Origin: Selaginella moellendorffii | Taxonomy: Eukaryota; Streptophyta; Lycopodiopsida; Selaginellales; Selaginellaceae | Assembly: GCF_000143415.4 (NCBI RefSeq) | Contig: NW_003314310.1 | Span: 684,611 to 748,610, forward strand | DNA length: 64,000 nucleotides | Reading direction: 5' to 3' | Shown here: one piece after another, positions 1-10,800 of the stretch | How the letters are laid out: each line of letters begins with the position of its first letter | Numbering within the stretch: the stretch's first letter is position 1 | Notes under the pieces: generated by a model | Database searches by the model: none | Seen by the model: only the letters and a program-made list of their open reading frames with translations | What the model was told of the DNA's origin: nothing | Translations under genes and position numbers: made by a program

Positions 1-1406
1 GGCCTTGGTACTTGACTGCCAAGATGATCGCAATGGCAACCTGGAAGCCAAGAGCAAAGATCAATCCGTGCTTGCGAAAGTTGGATGAATGGAAAAACTA
101 GAAAGACAAAGAACTAGTTTTACCTGGCAGACGACCATGAGAACTCCTCCCAGCATGAAGAGCTTCCGACGTCCCCATCTATCCACAGTGGCGATGGTGA
201 GCAGCGAAGCGAAGACGATCACGGCACCCGTGAGAACCGACGAGTAGAGCGAGGCGCTTCCTCCAAAACCGAGGCTCTGGAACAGCACCGGCGCGTAGGA
301 GAGGATGGAGTTGATGCCTGTGAGGAGCTGAAACGCAGGGAGGAAGAAGGCCATCACCAGCTGAGGCCGGCTCCTCGGCTTGAAGATGTTTCTAAACGGG
401 TGCTTCACCGTCTTTGCAACGTCGCTGGCCTCCAACAGGTCCTGGTACTCAGCTTCCACGCTGGTGGTTCCACGGATCTTTTCCAGAATGGCCTTGCCTT
501 CCTTAAGATGGCCACGCTGGACGAGGCTGTTTGGTGTCTCCGGCAAGAACAGGCCCCCGAAAGTCATCAGAGATGCTGGAACTGCTGCCAATCCTAGCGA
601 AAGCCTCCACCCCCCAGGCTTTATGTTTTGCGTTCCATAGTTGACGCAGTTGGCAATCAGGATTCCTAGAGTCGTGGCGAGCTGGAAGAGCATGTTTAAG
701 CCTCCCCGGAATTTCGGAGGAGCCATTTCCGAGAGGTAAACCGGCACTGCCTGCGTGAAAGAATTGACAGCCAGCTTTAGTTCTACTTTCGCACGGAAAG
801 AGAAAGAAATGTTTGTTTCACGTGAGTAACATACCTGGTTTCCAAAGCCAACCCCCACTCCCAGCATGATTCTCCCGATGATTAGCATTGCCAAGTTGAC
901 CGCTCCAGCGTTTAAGCCAGCACCGATGAGAAACGCGCAGCCCCCGATTAGAATTGTCGGCTTCCTTCCAAAAACTCTGGTCGTGTAGGAAGCTCCGAAA
1001 GTGGCAATCAGGCCGGCAATGTAGAGCGAGGACGTGAAAGCTGCGAGGCCCTGATTGTCATACTTGCAGTAGTGGTCGTCGGTGGAAGCGGTCGGGCTGT
1101 GTTTTCTCCGGTAGACAACTGGGAAGAACTCCTTGAGGAATGGATCCATGGAGGTCACACCTCCTGCAAGATAAAAATCCCATTTTCGTCTAAGTACCAT
1201 CTAACAAAATACGTTTTTTGTCCAGAGACTGTATATATGAGAAAAGGGGGAAACAGAAAATGACCCTTACCCGAAATCCCAATATCATAGCCGAAGAGAA
1301 GCCCTCCACTGGCAGCGACGATACAGGCAAGGACAACATAGATGGTAATCCTGGCCTCGTAATTGCTAGCTCGCTCATCAGCGCCTATGAAAGCAGCTCC
1401 AGCCAT
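1..1406 (-). CDS. STP-type monosaccharide/H+ symporter, 3' end beyond window
   Basis: Plasma-membrane sugar transporter of the major facilitator superfamily, expected to import hexoses with protons. Four exons read on the minus strand: 1406-1271, 1163-835, 750-124 and 70-1, with phases that join exactly. The product begins MAMAG or MAGAAF depending on the ATG; I use the ATG at 1406, because the in-frame codons upstream of it are not ATG. Family marks are FGYDIGISGGVTSMDPF after the first membrane segment, PVYLSEMAPPKFRGG, the PETPNSL segment, QLLTGINSILSYAP in helix 7 and DRWGRRK between helices 8 and 9. About 387 codons are visible; STP proteins are about 510 residues, so roughly 120-130 residues lie off the left edge. 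A CTTAG acceptor just upstream of the ATG suggests a 5' UTR intron. Substrate specificity cannot be read from sequence. Confidence 0.93.
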
Positions 1407-2013
1407 AGCCAATATCTAAGTAGGGAGCAAAAATATTGTCAACAGAAAAGGGAATGGAAGATAGGACGAGCTCTCTCTCACTTTTTGTCCTCCCAAAACG
1501 AAATCACCTCGTCAGCCTTGAGTCATGCTGTCGAAAGAACTAAGGAAAAGGAGAAGAAAACTCTGGACGACTTTCGAAAAACTCCCTTCCTCAGATGCGG
1601 GTGACCCTGAAGAACACAGCGTGAGAAAAGCAATAGAAAAAAGAATAAAGCTTTCCTGCAGTGCGGTGCGCTCCGTCCTGCTGCGATCTCCACCGATGCC
1701 GGAGATTAAGTTAAAGTAGTCCATAAGATAATGCGAAAACGCGAATCTTGGCGCTCATGCAAAGTTTGAGCTCTGCCTACGCGCGACTTTTCCACTAGTG
1801 ATTCATCTTCTCATCTTTTTTTTCTCTGGCCAAAGACCCTGTTTGCATGCCAGCGTTCCTAAGTATGGAGAGAGAGAACTGTAAGAACGAGCGAAAATAA
1901 GCAAGAGGGCGAGGCTACCTCTAGGAGATAAGAGACCGGATGGAAATAGGAAGCCCAGCTTCGTACATTTGCTTCTGGAAAAACAGCTTAATGACAAGCT
2001 GGAGCTGTGAGAG
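1407..2013. other. Intergenic: upstream of sugar transporter, 3' flank of M8 protease
   Basis: This 607-bp gap separates the start of the transporter gene from the end of the protease gene, both on the minus strand. It should contain the transporter 5' UTR and promoter and the protease 3' UTR. The open frames here have no recognisable protein pattern, and I see no RNA gene or repeat. Confidence 0.5.
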
Positions 2014-5000
2014 CTAACTATTCTCCCAAACACTTGGTGCCAATGATCTGTTGCCTGCTGTTGTTGCTGTGCCAAATCGCGGCGGCTGCGATGGAGAGAG
2101 GTAAGTCCAAAAGCTCCGGCAAATGAATTGGTTGCTCACGGCTGAGAGTATAGCACCTGTTGTCTTGCTTGTAAACCTGTGGCTGGAGTTGTAAACGTCG
2201 TCTTCCAGGATGGTGTAGAAGCCGCTGGCACCGCCGGTGTTGTCGTCCAATCCGGCCCTCCACGAGTGGCAGCCCTTGCAAAGGTGTCGAATTGCCCCGA
2301 AGAAGAAGCAGGTTGTGGTGACGAGGAGGCCAGCGAGCAGTAGCGTCCGAAAGTGAAGTTCCCACCATGGACGGACTGCTCCGTCGCCTGTACACATGCC
2401 CTCCCCGTCGCCTTCGCCGCTGAACAGCGTTCGGTCCGAGCAGTCAAGTCGGGCTCCACAGGCGCTGTTGTATGACTCGCAAGCCGAGTGACAGACTCGA
2501 AGTCTGTTGTCACCATCCATATCGCATCTCTGAATTGATATCTGTGTAGCCAAAGGAACAAGGAAAGGAGATCTCTCAGCCACAAACGAAAAGAATTGCT
2601 GGGAACCTTACCCAGCATGCAAGTCGCTGAGCCGCGGCAGCACAGTAGCCATTATCAAACATGTTGAGAAACGATCGGCCGTTTGGTATGAGGCGGTTGT
2701 AGTTGGGCATTACAACCGCTGCTTCCAATTGTTGCAGGATGCTGGCTTCACTGGGTGCACAATGCTGGCCACGCGCATCGCCACTCAGTACGTCCCCACA
2801 CAGGGACAAACTGGGAATGAGTGCACTGCTGTTTTGGCATGTGTAACCGGCGTAGTCCGAGCATCTAAACTCGCACACTCCATTGTCACACACACCACCA
2901 TGTAAACTGCATTGTTCGTCGCAGCTAGCTGCAAAGCAAAAGGGAAGTTAAAGAACACTCTTTGTCGTTACATAAAGCTAGAGCTTTTATACCTGTTGAG
3001 CAATCCAGTCCTGTATATCCAGTTTCGCATTCACAGACGCCAGATGACGAGCAAGTTCCGTGACTACTACAGCCATCCGGGCATGTTCCTGATAGCCATC
3101 AATGTCAGAAAAGAGGCAAGGATGAAGGCACGAGGCATTTCTTACTTGTGCCGCAGTCCTCGCCGTCATATCCAAGAAAGCAGCTGCATTTCCCTTGAAT
3201 GCACTCGCCATTAAGATTACAGCCATTAAGGCACTCTCCAGGCATTGAGCGCACCTCATCACACAGCTCCGAATAAGCTGGACATATCAATTCTCCTGCC
3301 ATAGTTTGGAGGGTTAAAGCACCAACCAACACCATCAAGTCAACTCGTACCATTGAAATTTGGAAACTGAATGGGACCACCTTCCCGAGGACAAGATTTC
3401 CAAAAGCTATCCACCGCAACCTATAAAACGGTATATCAAACCATATAAATATCTTCTTGAATAAAATGCCCACCTCCAATCTATCCCCTACACATCGGTG
3501 TTGGTAACAACCATTCCCCTGAGTCAAAGTTCCTCTCACAAAACCCGTTCGAACAAGGGATGATGCCATGCATCTGAAACATATATCCAGAATTATTAGA
3601 TTCCAAGGAGAAAAAAGACTATTTGCCTTGAATCATGCCCGCGCATTTCGCCGAGCATCTTATCAGGTACACGAGCACTGTTGACATCGGTGCATGAACC
3701 GTCAGAATAGGCAACAAAATACGCACAATAATCTGCCAAGGAAGATTGTCCACCTGAGAAGCAAACCAAGGAAACCATGAAAAAACAGAAACCGAGCAGC
3801 TTGGATCACTTGCCTTTGTTGGGCTCCAAAAAGTAGCGCGCCCAATTCGGAAGGTCGCCCGAGTATCTAACTATTGGGCAGTAGCCTTCGGCCTCTCTAT
3901 TATATGTACAACCTGAAGAGTGTGTTGAGTTACAAAAGTACGCTCCCTTCCACTGATTACACGGAGATGTCAGAAACGCTTCTCCTTGACTTCGGCCCCA
4001 GTCAAGCTGCTCTGCCATGCTGTAGTTTGCGCGATACCAGCCACTATCTTCTAATAGTGCTAGTGTCATAGCAGAGACGACTGAACGAGTATCGACAGAG
4101 CCTGTCATGATCTCATTCATAAGAAGCCGTTTCTCCCAATGCGAGCCTGCAAAGCGTAAAGTAAAATCGAAATTCACTCGAACATAAAGAAATACCTGCA
4201 GTGCCCCTCCCCCCTCCATCTTCGAGTTCCAACCCGCCTATTTCAGTGGAATAAGCCTGTAACAAGTCTGTACTTAGTACTAGAACCATGAAAAGGAAAC
4301 GATACCCCGTAGTGTTGGCGAGAATGCATCACTACACGGGGAAGTACAACGCGTGTAACAGCTCGTTGTAACTTCGAATCGTAAGACTGGACAACCACCT
4401 GCAATCACAAATAAGTTTAAAGATCAAGTCCCAAAAGTTATAGCTTTTGTATTACCTCACTTCTCCTGCGTTTCCGCTCATCGCGAAAATGAGCGAACGC
4501 ATGAGGATCAAACCCAAGAACATGCATCACCTAATAAACGGCCCAGTTAAGCTTCTTAAAGACAGGAAAAACACGACACAAACCTCGTGAATCAAAGTGG
4601 CAGACAATAAAGTTTCCGCCTCGGCAGTCAGATGCCTTGGCGCAACATTGACATGACCTGCTCACAAAAGCACAACGTCAAAAACATCAAGCGGGAAAAT
4701 AGGCATGCTACCAGCAATAGCTCTTCCCCACTGATCGCGTTCACACGCAACTGCCCATGCGAGCGTGTTACCAGTGGTAGGCCTCGTCGTGACAAGTAAA
4801 ACTAAATCGGCTTCCCAGACACCCTCTGGAAAGACAAAGCTCGTAAAGAACTCCAAAGCAAGAAAAAGCGTAAACGCGTACCATCAACATATTGCCGGGG
4901 CAATTGCACGCCACCATCCTGACCACACGCTGAATACCCACTCAGCCTTAAAGGTCCTTTCACGGGCTCAACCGAGAGTGTTCTTCTAAACCATGAAGCA

Positions 5001-5727
5001 GTTTCGCCAAGAGCCTGCTCAAGTTGGGAGCTCACACACAGCCACTTACATCGAATGCTTTACCTCGTGCAGGCGCTGCTTTTTATCCTCCCCGGAGATG
5101 TCATCAACTGTGCAGTTGTACCAACAATCGCCATAGACAGGAGGATCGGCTCGGGAATTACAGAACGGCACTTTGTGTCCGTCACCCGAAGGAGGCTCAC
5201 CAAGCTGCAGGAGAGAACGCGTATAAAAAACGACCTCTTTCGCATATAAAAAACACACCTTGACAATGTCTCCGACTTTTCTGCAGTCTCTGTCAGGCGA
5301 ATGGCCAACAGCGTCGTAATTCAAGAAGATCCGGATTGGTCGCCGCCCATCTAAGCTCAGCTCGTCCAAGCTCATCAATCTCCGCCCCGTCGCAGCTTCC
5401 TTGTTGTTGCGCCCATACATTTGCGGAGTGACTGTGTACTCTTTCAATCCATAGCGCCTTCGCTGCTCTAAAATCTCCCCGTGGATACACGAGTGAGACT
5501 GCGGGGCACCAATCTCCTCCCGATGCTTCCCGCCATAACCCAGCTTACTCGACGCGGCAGAAATCCAGCCGAGAAGAAAAAAAGCCTGGAAAACATGACA
5601 AACCAAGCTGTCAGCTCGGCCCAGCAAAGCGAAGAAACGAAAGAGAGAAGAAACCATGTACCTCAATAAGAAGAAGTTTCCAGAGGAGCCAACGAGCTTG
5701 GAAAGGTCCAGCATAGTAGACCTTCAT
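2014..5727 (-). CDS. Leishmanolysin-like zinc metalloprotease (peptidase M8), plant type
   Basis: Predicted membrane-anchored, extracytoplasmic zinc endopeptidase of family M8, about 934 residues in 17 exons. Exons: 5727-5662, 5585-5259, 5204-5064, 5014-4882, 4825-4712, 4657-4584, 4530-4456, 4398-4306, 4256-4196, 4146-3814, 3753-3627, 3573-3474, 3420-3351, 3295-3146, 3088-2993, 2928-2612, 2541-2014. The ATG at 5727 is chosen because only it enters exon 2 in frame and gives a hydrophobic signal. HEVMH (residues 284-288) is the zinc site, split between exons 6 and 7. The third zinc His is in GSHWEK (about 364), followed by the Met-turn NEIMTG. Cysteine-rich EGF-like modules span about 572-760 and a membrane segment about 826-843. 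Two introns use GC donors. The last 85 bp may contain an alternative intron changing the tail, with stop at 2018 instead of 2014. Confidence 0.93.
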
Positions 5728-7495
5728 TGCACTCTTTGCCGCCTCCTCCTGTGTGTGAGTCTCAAGCTACTACACCATCATAGACACCCACGATTCAACC
5801 CAATCTTTGGATCGAGCTGACAAAATCTGGGCTGGGAGCTGCGAGGCTTTGATCCGTGGCAGCGTCTGGAAGCCATAACGAGCTACGCCTCGCCCTGCCC
5901 CTAGCTAGAAACCCCTGGCTTGCTTCACGGCAACGCATTTGCGCCCCAAACCGCGTGGAAATCTACCATAATCTCGGCGACGAAGCCATCCCACCATTCC
6001 CCGAATGTCAGCAAGCAATGCCGCCAGCTCCGGCGACGCCGGACACGACCCCGGCCAAGACTCCCTGGAATCACACCCACATTGTGCTTACGCTGGCCGC
6101 ATCGCCAAAACCCCAGCTCCGCCGCACGGCGCCGCCGCACAGGACTGGCGAATGCGAACCCTAGAAGCCGCGGGGCGAATCCCTGGATCGAGGAGGAGCT
6201 GGGGCGATCGCGGCAGCGGCACTGGCGGCCGGATGGACAGTGAAAAGAAAGGGATGGAAGAAAACGAGAAGTAGGGCCTCCACACCCTGTGCGCTGCGCT
6301 GTGCGATGAGCCCTGCCCCCTCTGCGAGTAAAATAACAAGAGGCTGGAGCCTCCCTGTGTGTGGATTGTGTGTTATGTGAGAAAATTACACCAGTGCGCC
6401 CTTCCCTTTCTATTCTATGGTATTCGCAAAGCAAAGCCCGAGAGCTCTAACTGGATTGGAGAGGCGGGCGTGAAGTCCGGGGGCAAAAAAGCGGATCCCC
6501 CGTAAATAGTGAAAACGCGCGCCTTTAACTTGCCCTTCTTTTCCTTTTAACCTACCGGGTGAAAAATCGCTACCAATGGGATTGGGATTTTTGGGATTTC
6601 TCCTGTCCCTCTCCATGGTTTGTAAACATGTCTCTCTCGCTCCATGCGGAGATTCCTTTCTTCTGTACGCGATAGATTCTTTTCCAGTCCAAAAGATTCC
6701 CTCCTTGTGTTTCCTTGTTTGATTTTCTCCAGTCCAATTGACTACATCACTCGCAGAGGACAAACAAAACGCGAGGAAATTTTTGAGAGATGGAATGGAA
6801 AAAATCGAGCGTCCAGAAACACCAAACTTTCCTGACATCATCTTCCACCCAGCAGCGAGCAGCCGAGCGACGATTCCTTTGTTTTGGATTTCTTCGATCT
6901 CTCCGATTTCTCGCCTCCTTATCTTAGTAGTAGTGTCGCGCTTTGTTTAAGTTGAAAGAACGAGCGCTTCTCCTGCGGTGTCAACGCGTCACATGGACAG
7001 CCTCTTGGGCTCTTTGTCCGTGTCTCTTTCTCGGGCGAATTGATGCTCCAATCCACTGAAAGATCGTAGCTTAAGTGAGTAGCACTGCTCGTTGGAGCTC
7101 TAGTTTCTTTGCTTGATCCAAAGAGCGATTCCACGTACTTGGCTCACTGAAACGATCGCGATCAGTAAATAGCTGTTAACACTGGAAAACAACGAAGACA
7201 CACAGTGGAAGCCAGAAGCAAAAAAGAAAGGAAAAGAAAGACAAGCACTTGGAGCACGACGAGCGGGGCACACACACAAACGCCATGGAAGGCAAGTATA
7301 GAAATGGAAAAATCAGTCTTTCCTTGCAGAAAAAAGCCTGTAACCGTCTGCCATGCATCTCGTACACAAAACCAGGACTCACGAGTTTGGTATACTTACA
7401 TTTCATTCTTAGTCTTGCACGATATTGAAAGTGTATGCGCACGAAATCATCCTGTGCGAAAAGTTGGAGTCCGTGGCAAGAACTTCGAGCGCATA
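5728..7495. other. Long intergenic region without a convincing gene
   Basis: This holds the upstream region of the M8 protease (right of 5727) and, further right, the downstream side of the WD40 gene. It is GC-rich near 5850-6250 and then mixed. The open frames between 5856 and 7134 overlap one another on both strands, have odd compositions and show no family motif, so I treat them as chance. A promoter for the protease is expected near 5730-6250 but no clear TATA element could be assigned. Confidence 0.4.
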
Positions 7496-7720
7496 TCACT
7501 CGGGGATGTCTTTCACATTTGTTATCTCCGAAAGAAGCTTCTCCACCAACCTGTGAAGCGTGAGAAAAAACAAAGTCTCGTCTATACCTCTCGTTAGTTT
7601 TTCGTTGCTGAGGTGAAAAATGTGGTCCCATATCGAATCTGCCAAGTCAGTCAAGGTTGGAGCAAGAAATTATCGAAAAAGGTGATTTACCTGGAGTGTA
7701 CTTCCTGAAGACGCTGTGGC
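7496..7720 (-). pseudogene. Coding-like exons downstream of WD40 gene; unidentified
   Basis: Three segments with splice-like edges on the minus strand read as ordinary protein. They are 7720-7691 (cgcag acceptor, CAG|GTAAAT donor), 7638-7588 (ggcag acceptor) and 7550-7496 (ttcacag acceptor), ending in TGA. In the best frames they give HSVFRKYTP, then DSIWDHIFHLSNEKLTR, then LVEKLLSEITNVKDIPE and stop. The second junction is off by one base unless two extra bases (AG) at the donor are discounted, and no ATG lies between 7730 and 7870. So this is either a 3' relict, an alternative tail of the WD40 transcript, or a decayed small gene. I do not recognise the family. Confidence 0.35.
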
Positions 7721-7869
7721 CTGCGAAAAGAAGAAAACGAAACTGATAAGTTACGAACTACCTCTACGGTTTCCTCGAAGAACAGAAACAGAACAAGACA
7801 ATCAGTTTCGGTTAACGTCGACTCAGCAGTTCGATGGTACTACCGAACTTACAGGCTAGAATCTATGTT

Positions 7870-10800
7870 TCACTTGGTTTCAGTGCCCAATCCCTTCTGC
7901 ACCAACGCCAGTACTTGGTGTGCTAAATTCTCCGAGAACCTGGTTGAATAACGCTCTAAAAGGCCTTCTATGTCAACTGAAGAACGAGCTACATCAGAAG
8001 CACCAAGTGAAGCAGCAGTGTTTGGCCTTGATAAAAGCCCTGGAACGAAACAAAAGCCGCACGTAAAGCATAGAAATGCAGTACAAGAGCACTCACCGTT
8101 GTCTGAGGTTGGAGTATCGGCTGCTCTTTCACTAGTGGCTGTCAAAATACCGCGAGTAGATAGCTGGTTTGCAAGGTTCTGAATCTTCTGCAAAGCGTCA
8201 GGGAGTACGCTTTGATAAGACTGAGTAAGTCTTGCCGCCAAGTCCAAGTTCGAAACGCCAAAGTTGTCCACCGGAAACTCTTGCAGCTCGGAAAACAGGC
8301 TTGTCGCTCGCTCAGCAGCCCGTTCCAGATCTTCCAAAGCAGCAACATATTCACACTCTGGTCGTGGTAGGCATCCGCCAAATTCGGGTACCGCTTCCAT
8401 CATTTCTGAGAAATTAAGCATTAGAAAAACTGTTTTGTGAAGCTGACATCTTACTCTGTGGACTCGTGCACATATCAGCCAAGTTTCCAGGAGATGAAGG
8501 AGCGGACTCAATAGTGGATGCAGTTCCGCAAGAGACATCCTCAGCTTCAACCATAGGTCTCTTGGGTGCATCTAATGGACGCATTTTATAATCATCTGGT
8601 TGTGTTGTTTCTTCTGGTTCGTAGTTGTTACTGCTCAAGTGCTTAGTTGGAGTGCTTTGGTTAGTGGTATCTTCCAAAGGCCTCTTCTCCGCTTTGCCAC
8701 CTTCGCACACAGCCATCCCGAGATTTACTAAACGTTCACGCATGCGTTGAACCTCCGAAGCCATTTTATCCTGATAACATGACTTTTTTCAGCAACATCT
8801 ATCAGGGATACTAGCATACCTGACGCTCTTGAAGCTTCAGACGCTCACGCTCAGCTGCCAATAAGCAACCTGGGTTACTAGTGACGTCATCGTCCTCTAA
8901 TAGAGCATCCTGATTTTGTACAATAGGTGTTCTAGTTGTCCGAGCAAAAAACCGTGCAGATAGACTACTTCGAGTTGAAGAGTTAGCCTGCCATAAGCGT
9001 ATTAAGACGAGTAAAAATGAGCTTTCCACATTTTCTACCTTGGCAGCCGATGTGAGCTTGTCGAAATGAGCACTGAAAAGATCCCTGCGTGGACTAGAAT
9101 TTTCGTCCCAGCCATCAGTGTCGTCGCCAGGAGAGACATTACAGTCCATTGGCGAGCTACTGCAGTTTTTAACTTCATCTCTCCCACTGTCTATGCCGAC
9201 AATCTGGTCGCCGGCATTTTTCCCATTGTCCAAAGCATGGTTGCCACCATCTTTTCTGGGCGTGGACATAACTGTTTCTTCAAAAGTGCCCAGTCCTCCG
9301 CATTTCGGACCTTCATATTCCGGAAGGCATACAACTAAACCATCTTCCTGTTCTTCCGCACTCGAAGCAAAAGTTGTTGTAATGACTCTAGAACCAAAAT
9401 GGTGAGCTGCCTCATCTCCGTGACCTGTATCTGGCAAAAAGTCCATTTCATCAAAAAAGACAGTGTGCACAGTTTTCCACTGCGTCTCCTTCCTACAAAA
9501 TAAGTGAAGTTAGAATGTTTTGGTAAACGAAAAGCTCATATATACCTTGGCGGGTCTCTAGGACTAGACATGGGGCTCCCATCAGTTTGTGAATTTAATG
9601 AGCTTTCTGGCGTGCTGTCTTGATTTGTTACGCTATTTTCCACTGAAAATCGTCTGCGGGCACCAAATCCGCTCACATGAATGGTTGCAGGAGGCGTTTC
9701 TTCTCCCGCCTCCGTTGCAAGCTTGTAGCCGTGATTTCCGACTCTCTGCAAAAGTTGGCCATGTTAGCTATGGAAGCACAACAAAATACAGCACCTCGAC
9801 CCATCGTGACTCTGCAGATTGAGCATTTTCTTCTGGATTATCCGCAGTGGTTCTTTTTGAGCTTTCACTGTTCTCTTCCTCCACCTTCGACTGCGCCCAA
9901 GATGGCAGCTTTGAGACGCTGAATTTAAAAGAAGGTTCCTCGTTTGTTGCAAGTGCTGGATTTTCCTGAGCTGAATCCACGAGGGACAACCTGATCAATG
10001 ATGTTTTGCTTGTTCTCAAGCGACCTATCTGTGACCGCTTCAGTGCAGACTTCAAATATCTTGGCGGCGGTTGAGCTTCTGCTTGAGAGATCAATTTTCT
10101 TCTCATAGTCCGAGACATGATTGGAGGAAGCTTCCAGATGAAAATGCAGCTGTCACCACTGACCTGAAATCAATCTCCCAATAGAAAGAAATATTAAGAA
10201 ACACGAAACACTTACTGAAATCAAATGCTTGCAGTCGGGTAGCCAAGACATGCCAGTAATTACTTCAGCATGTCCCGATGCATGCGTTAGTAATTCGCCG
10301 CTTGCAAAATCATAAAGCCTTATACACTTATCCGAGTGCGAACATAGTACAAAGGTGCCGCTAGGGTCAACTCTAACCTGAAAGAAAACATGAGCCAGGA
10401 CCAACTTGAAATTATGCATTACCTTGATTGGTTCACCGAAGTCGGATTCAGGTTTAATATTTCTCACTGGTTTTCCAGTAGTCAGATTCAGAATGTTCAC
10501 TTTCTTGTCCTGAAGCAGCTAAATATCAGAAACGAGTATACAAAATTGATATGTAACACCTGTTCCGCCGTGACCACGAACTTCTCATTGGGATGTAAAT
10601 CCATGTCGTATATCGTACCACGCAGAGCAACTTCTTGATGATAGCGCGAACTTCTTGTGCAACCGTCCTTCGATTCAATGTGACGGAAAACAACTGATCT
10701 GAAAAAAAAAAACAGATAATAAATATGCACAAAACATCTTAAGCAGTTACTTATCGGCGCTGCAGCTAAGTAATCTTGTCCCTCCACAAGCAAACTTTAC

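Noticed and set aside
5925..6434. 169-codon minus-strand ORF upstream of the M8 gene
   Set aside because: Arg-rich translation of GC-rich DNA, overlapped by ORFs in other frames, no motif, no clear splice partners.
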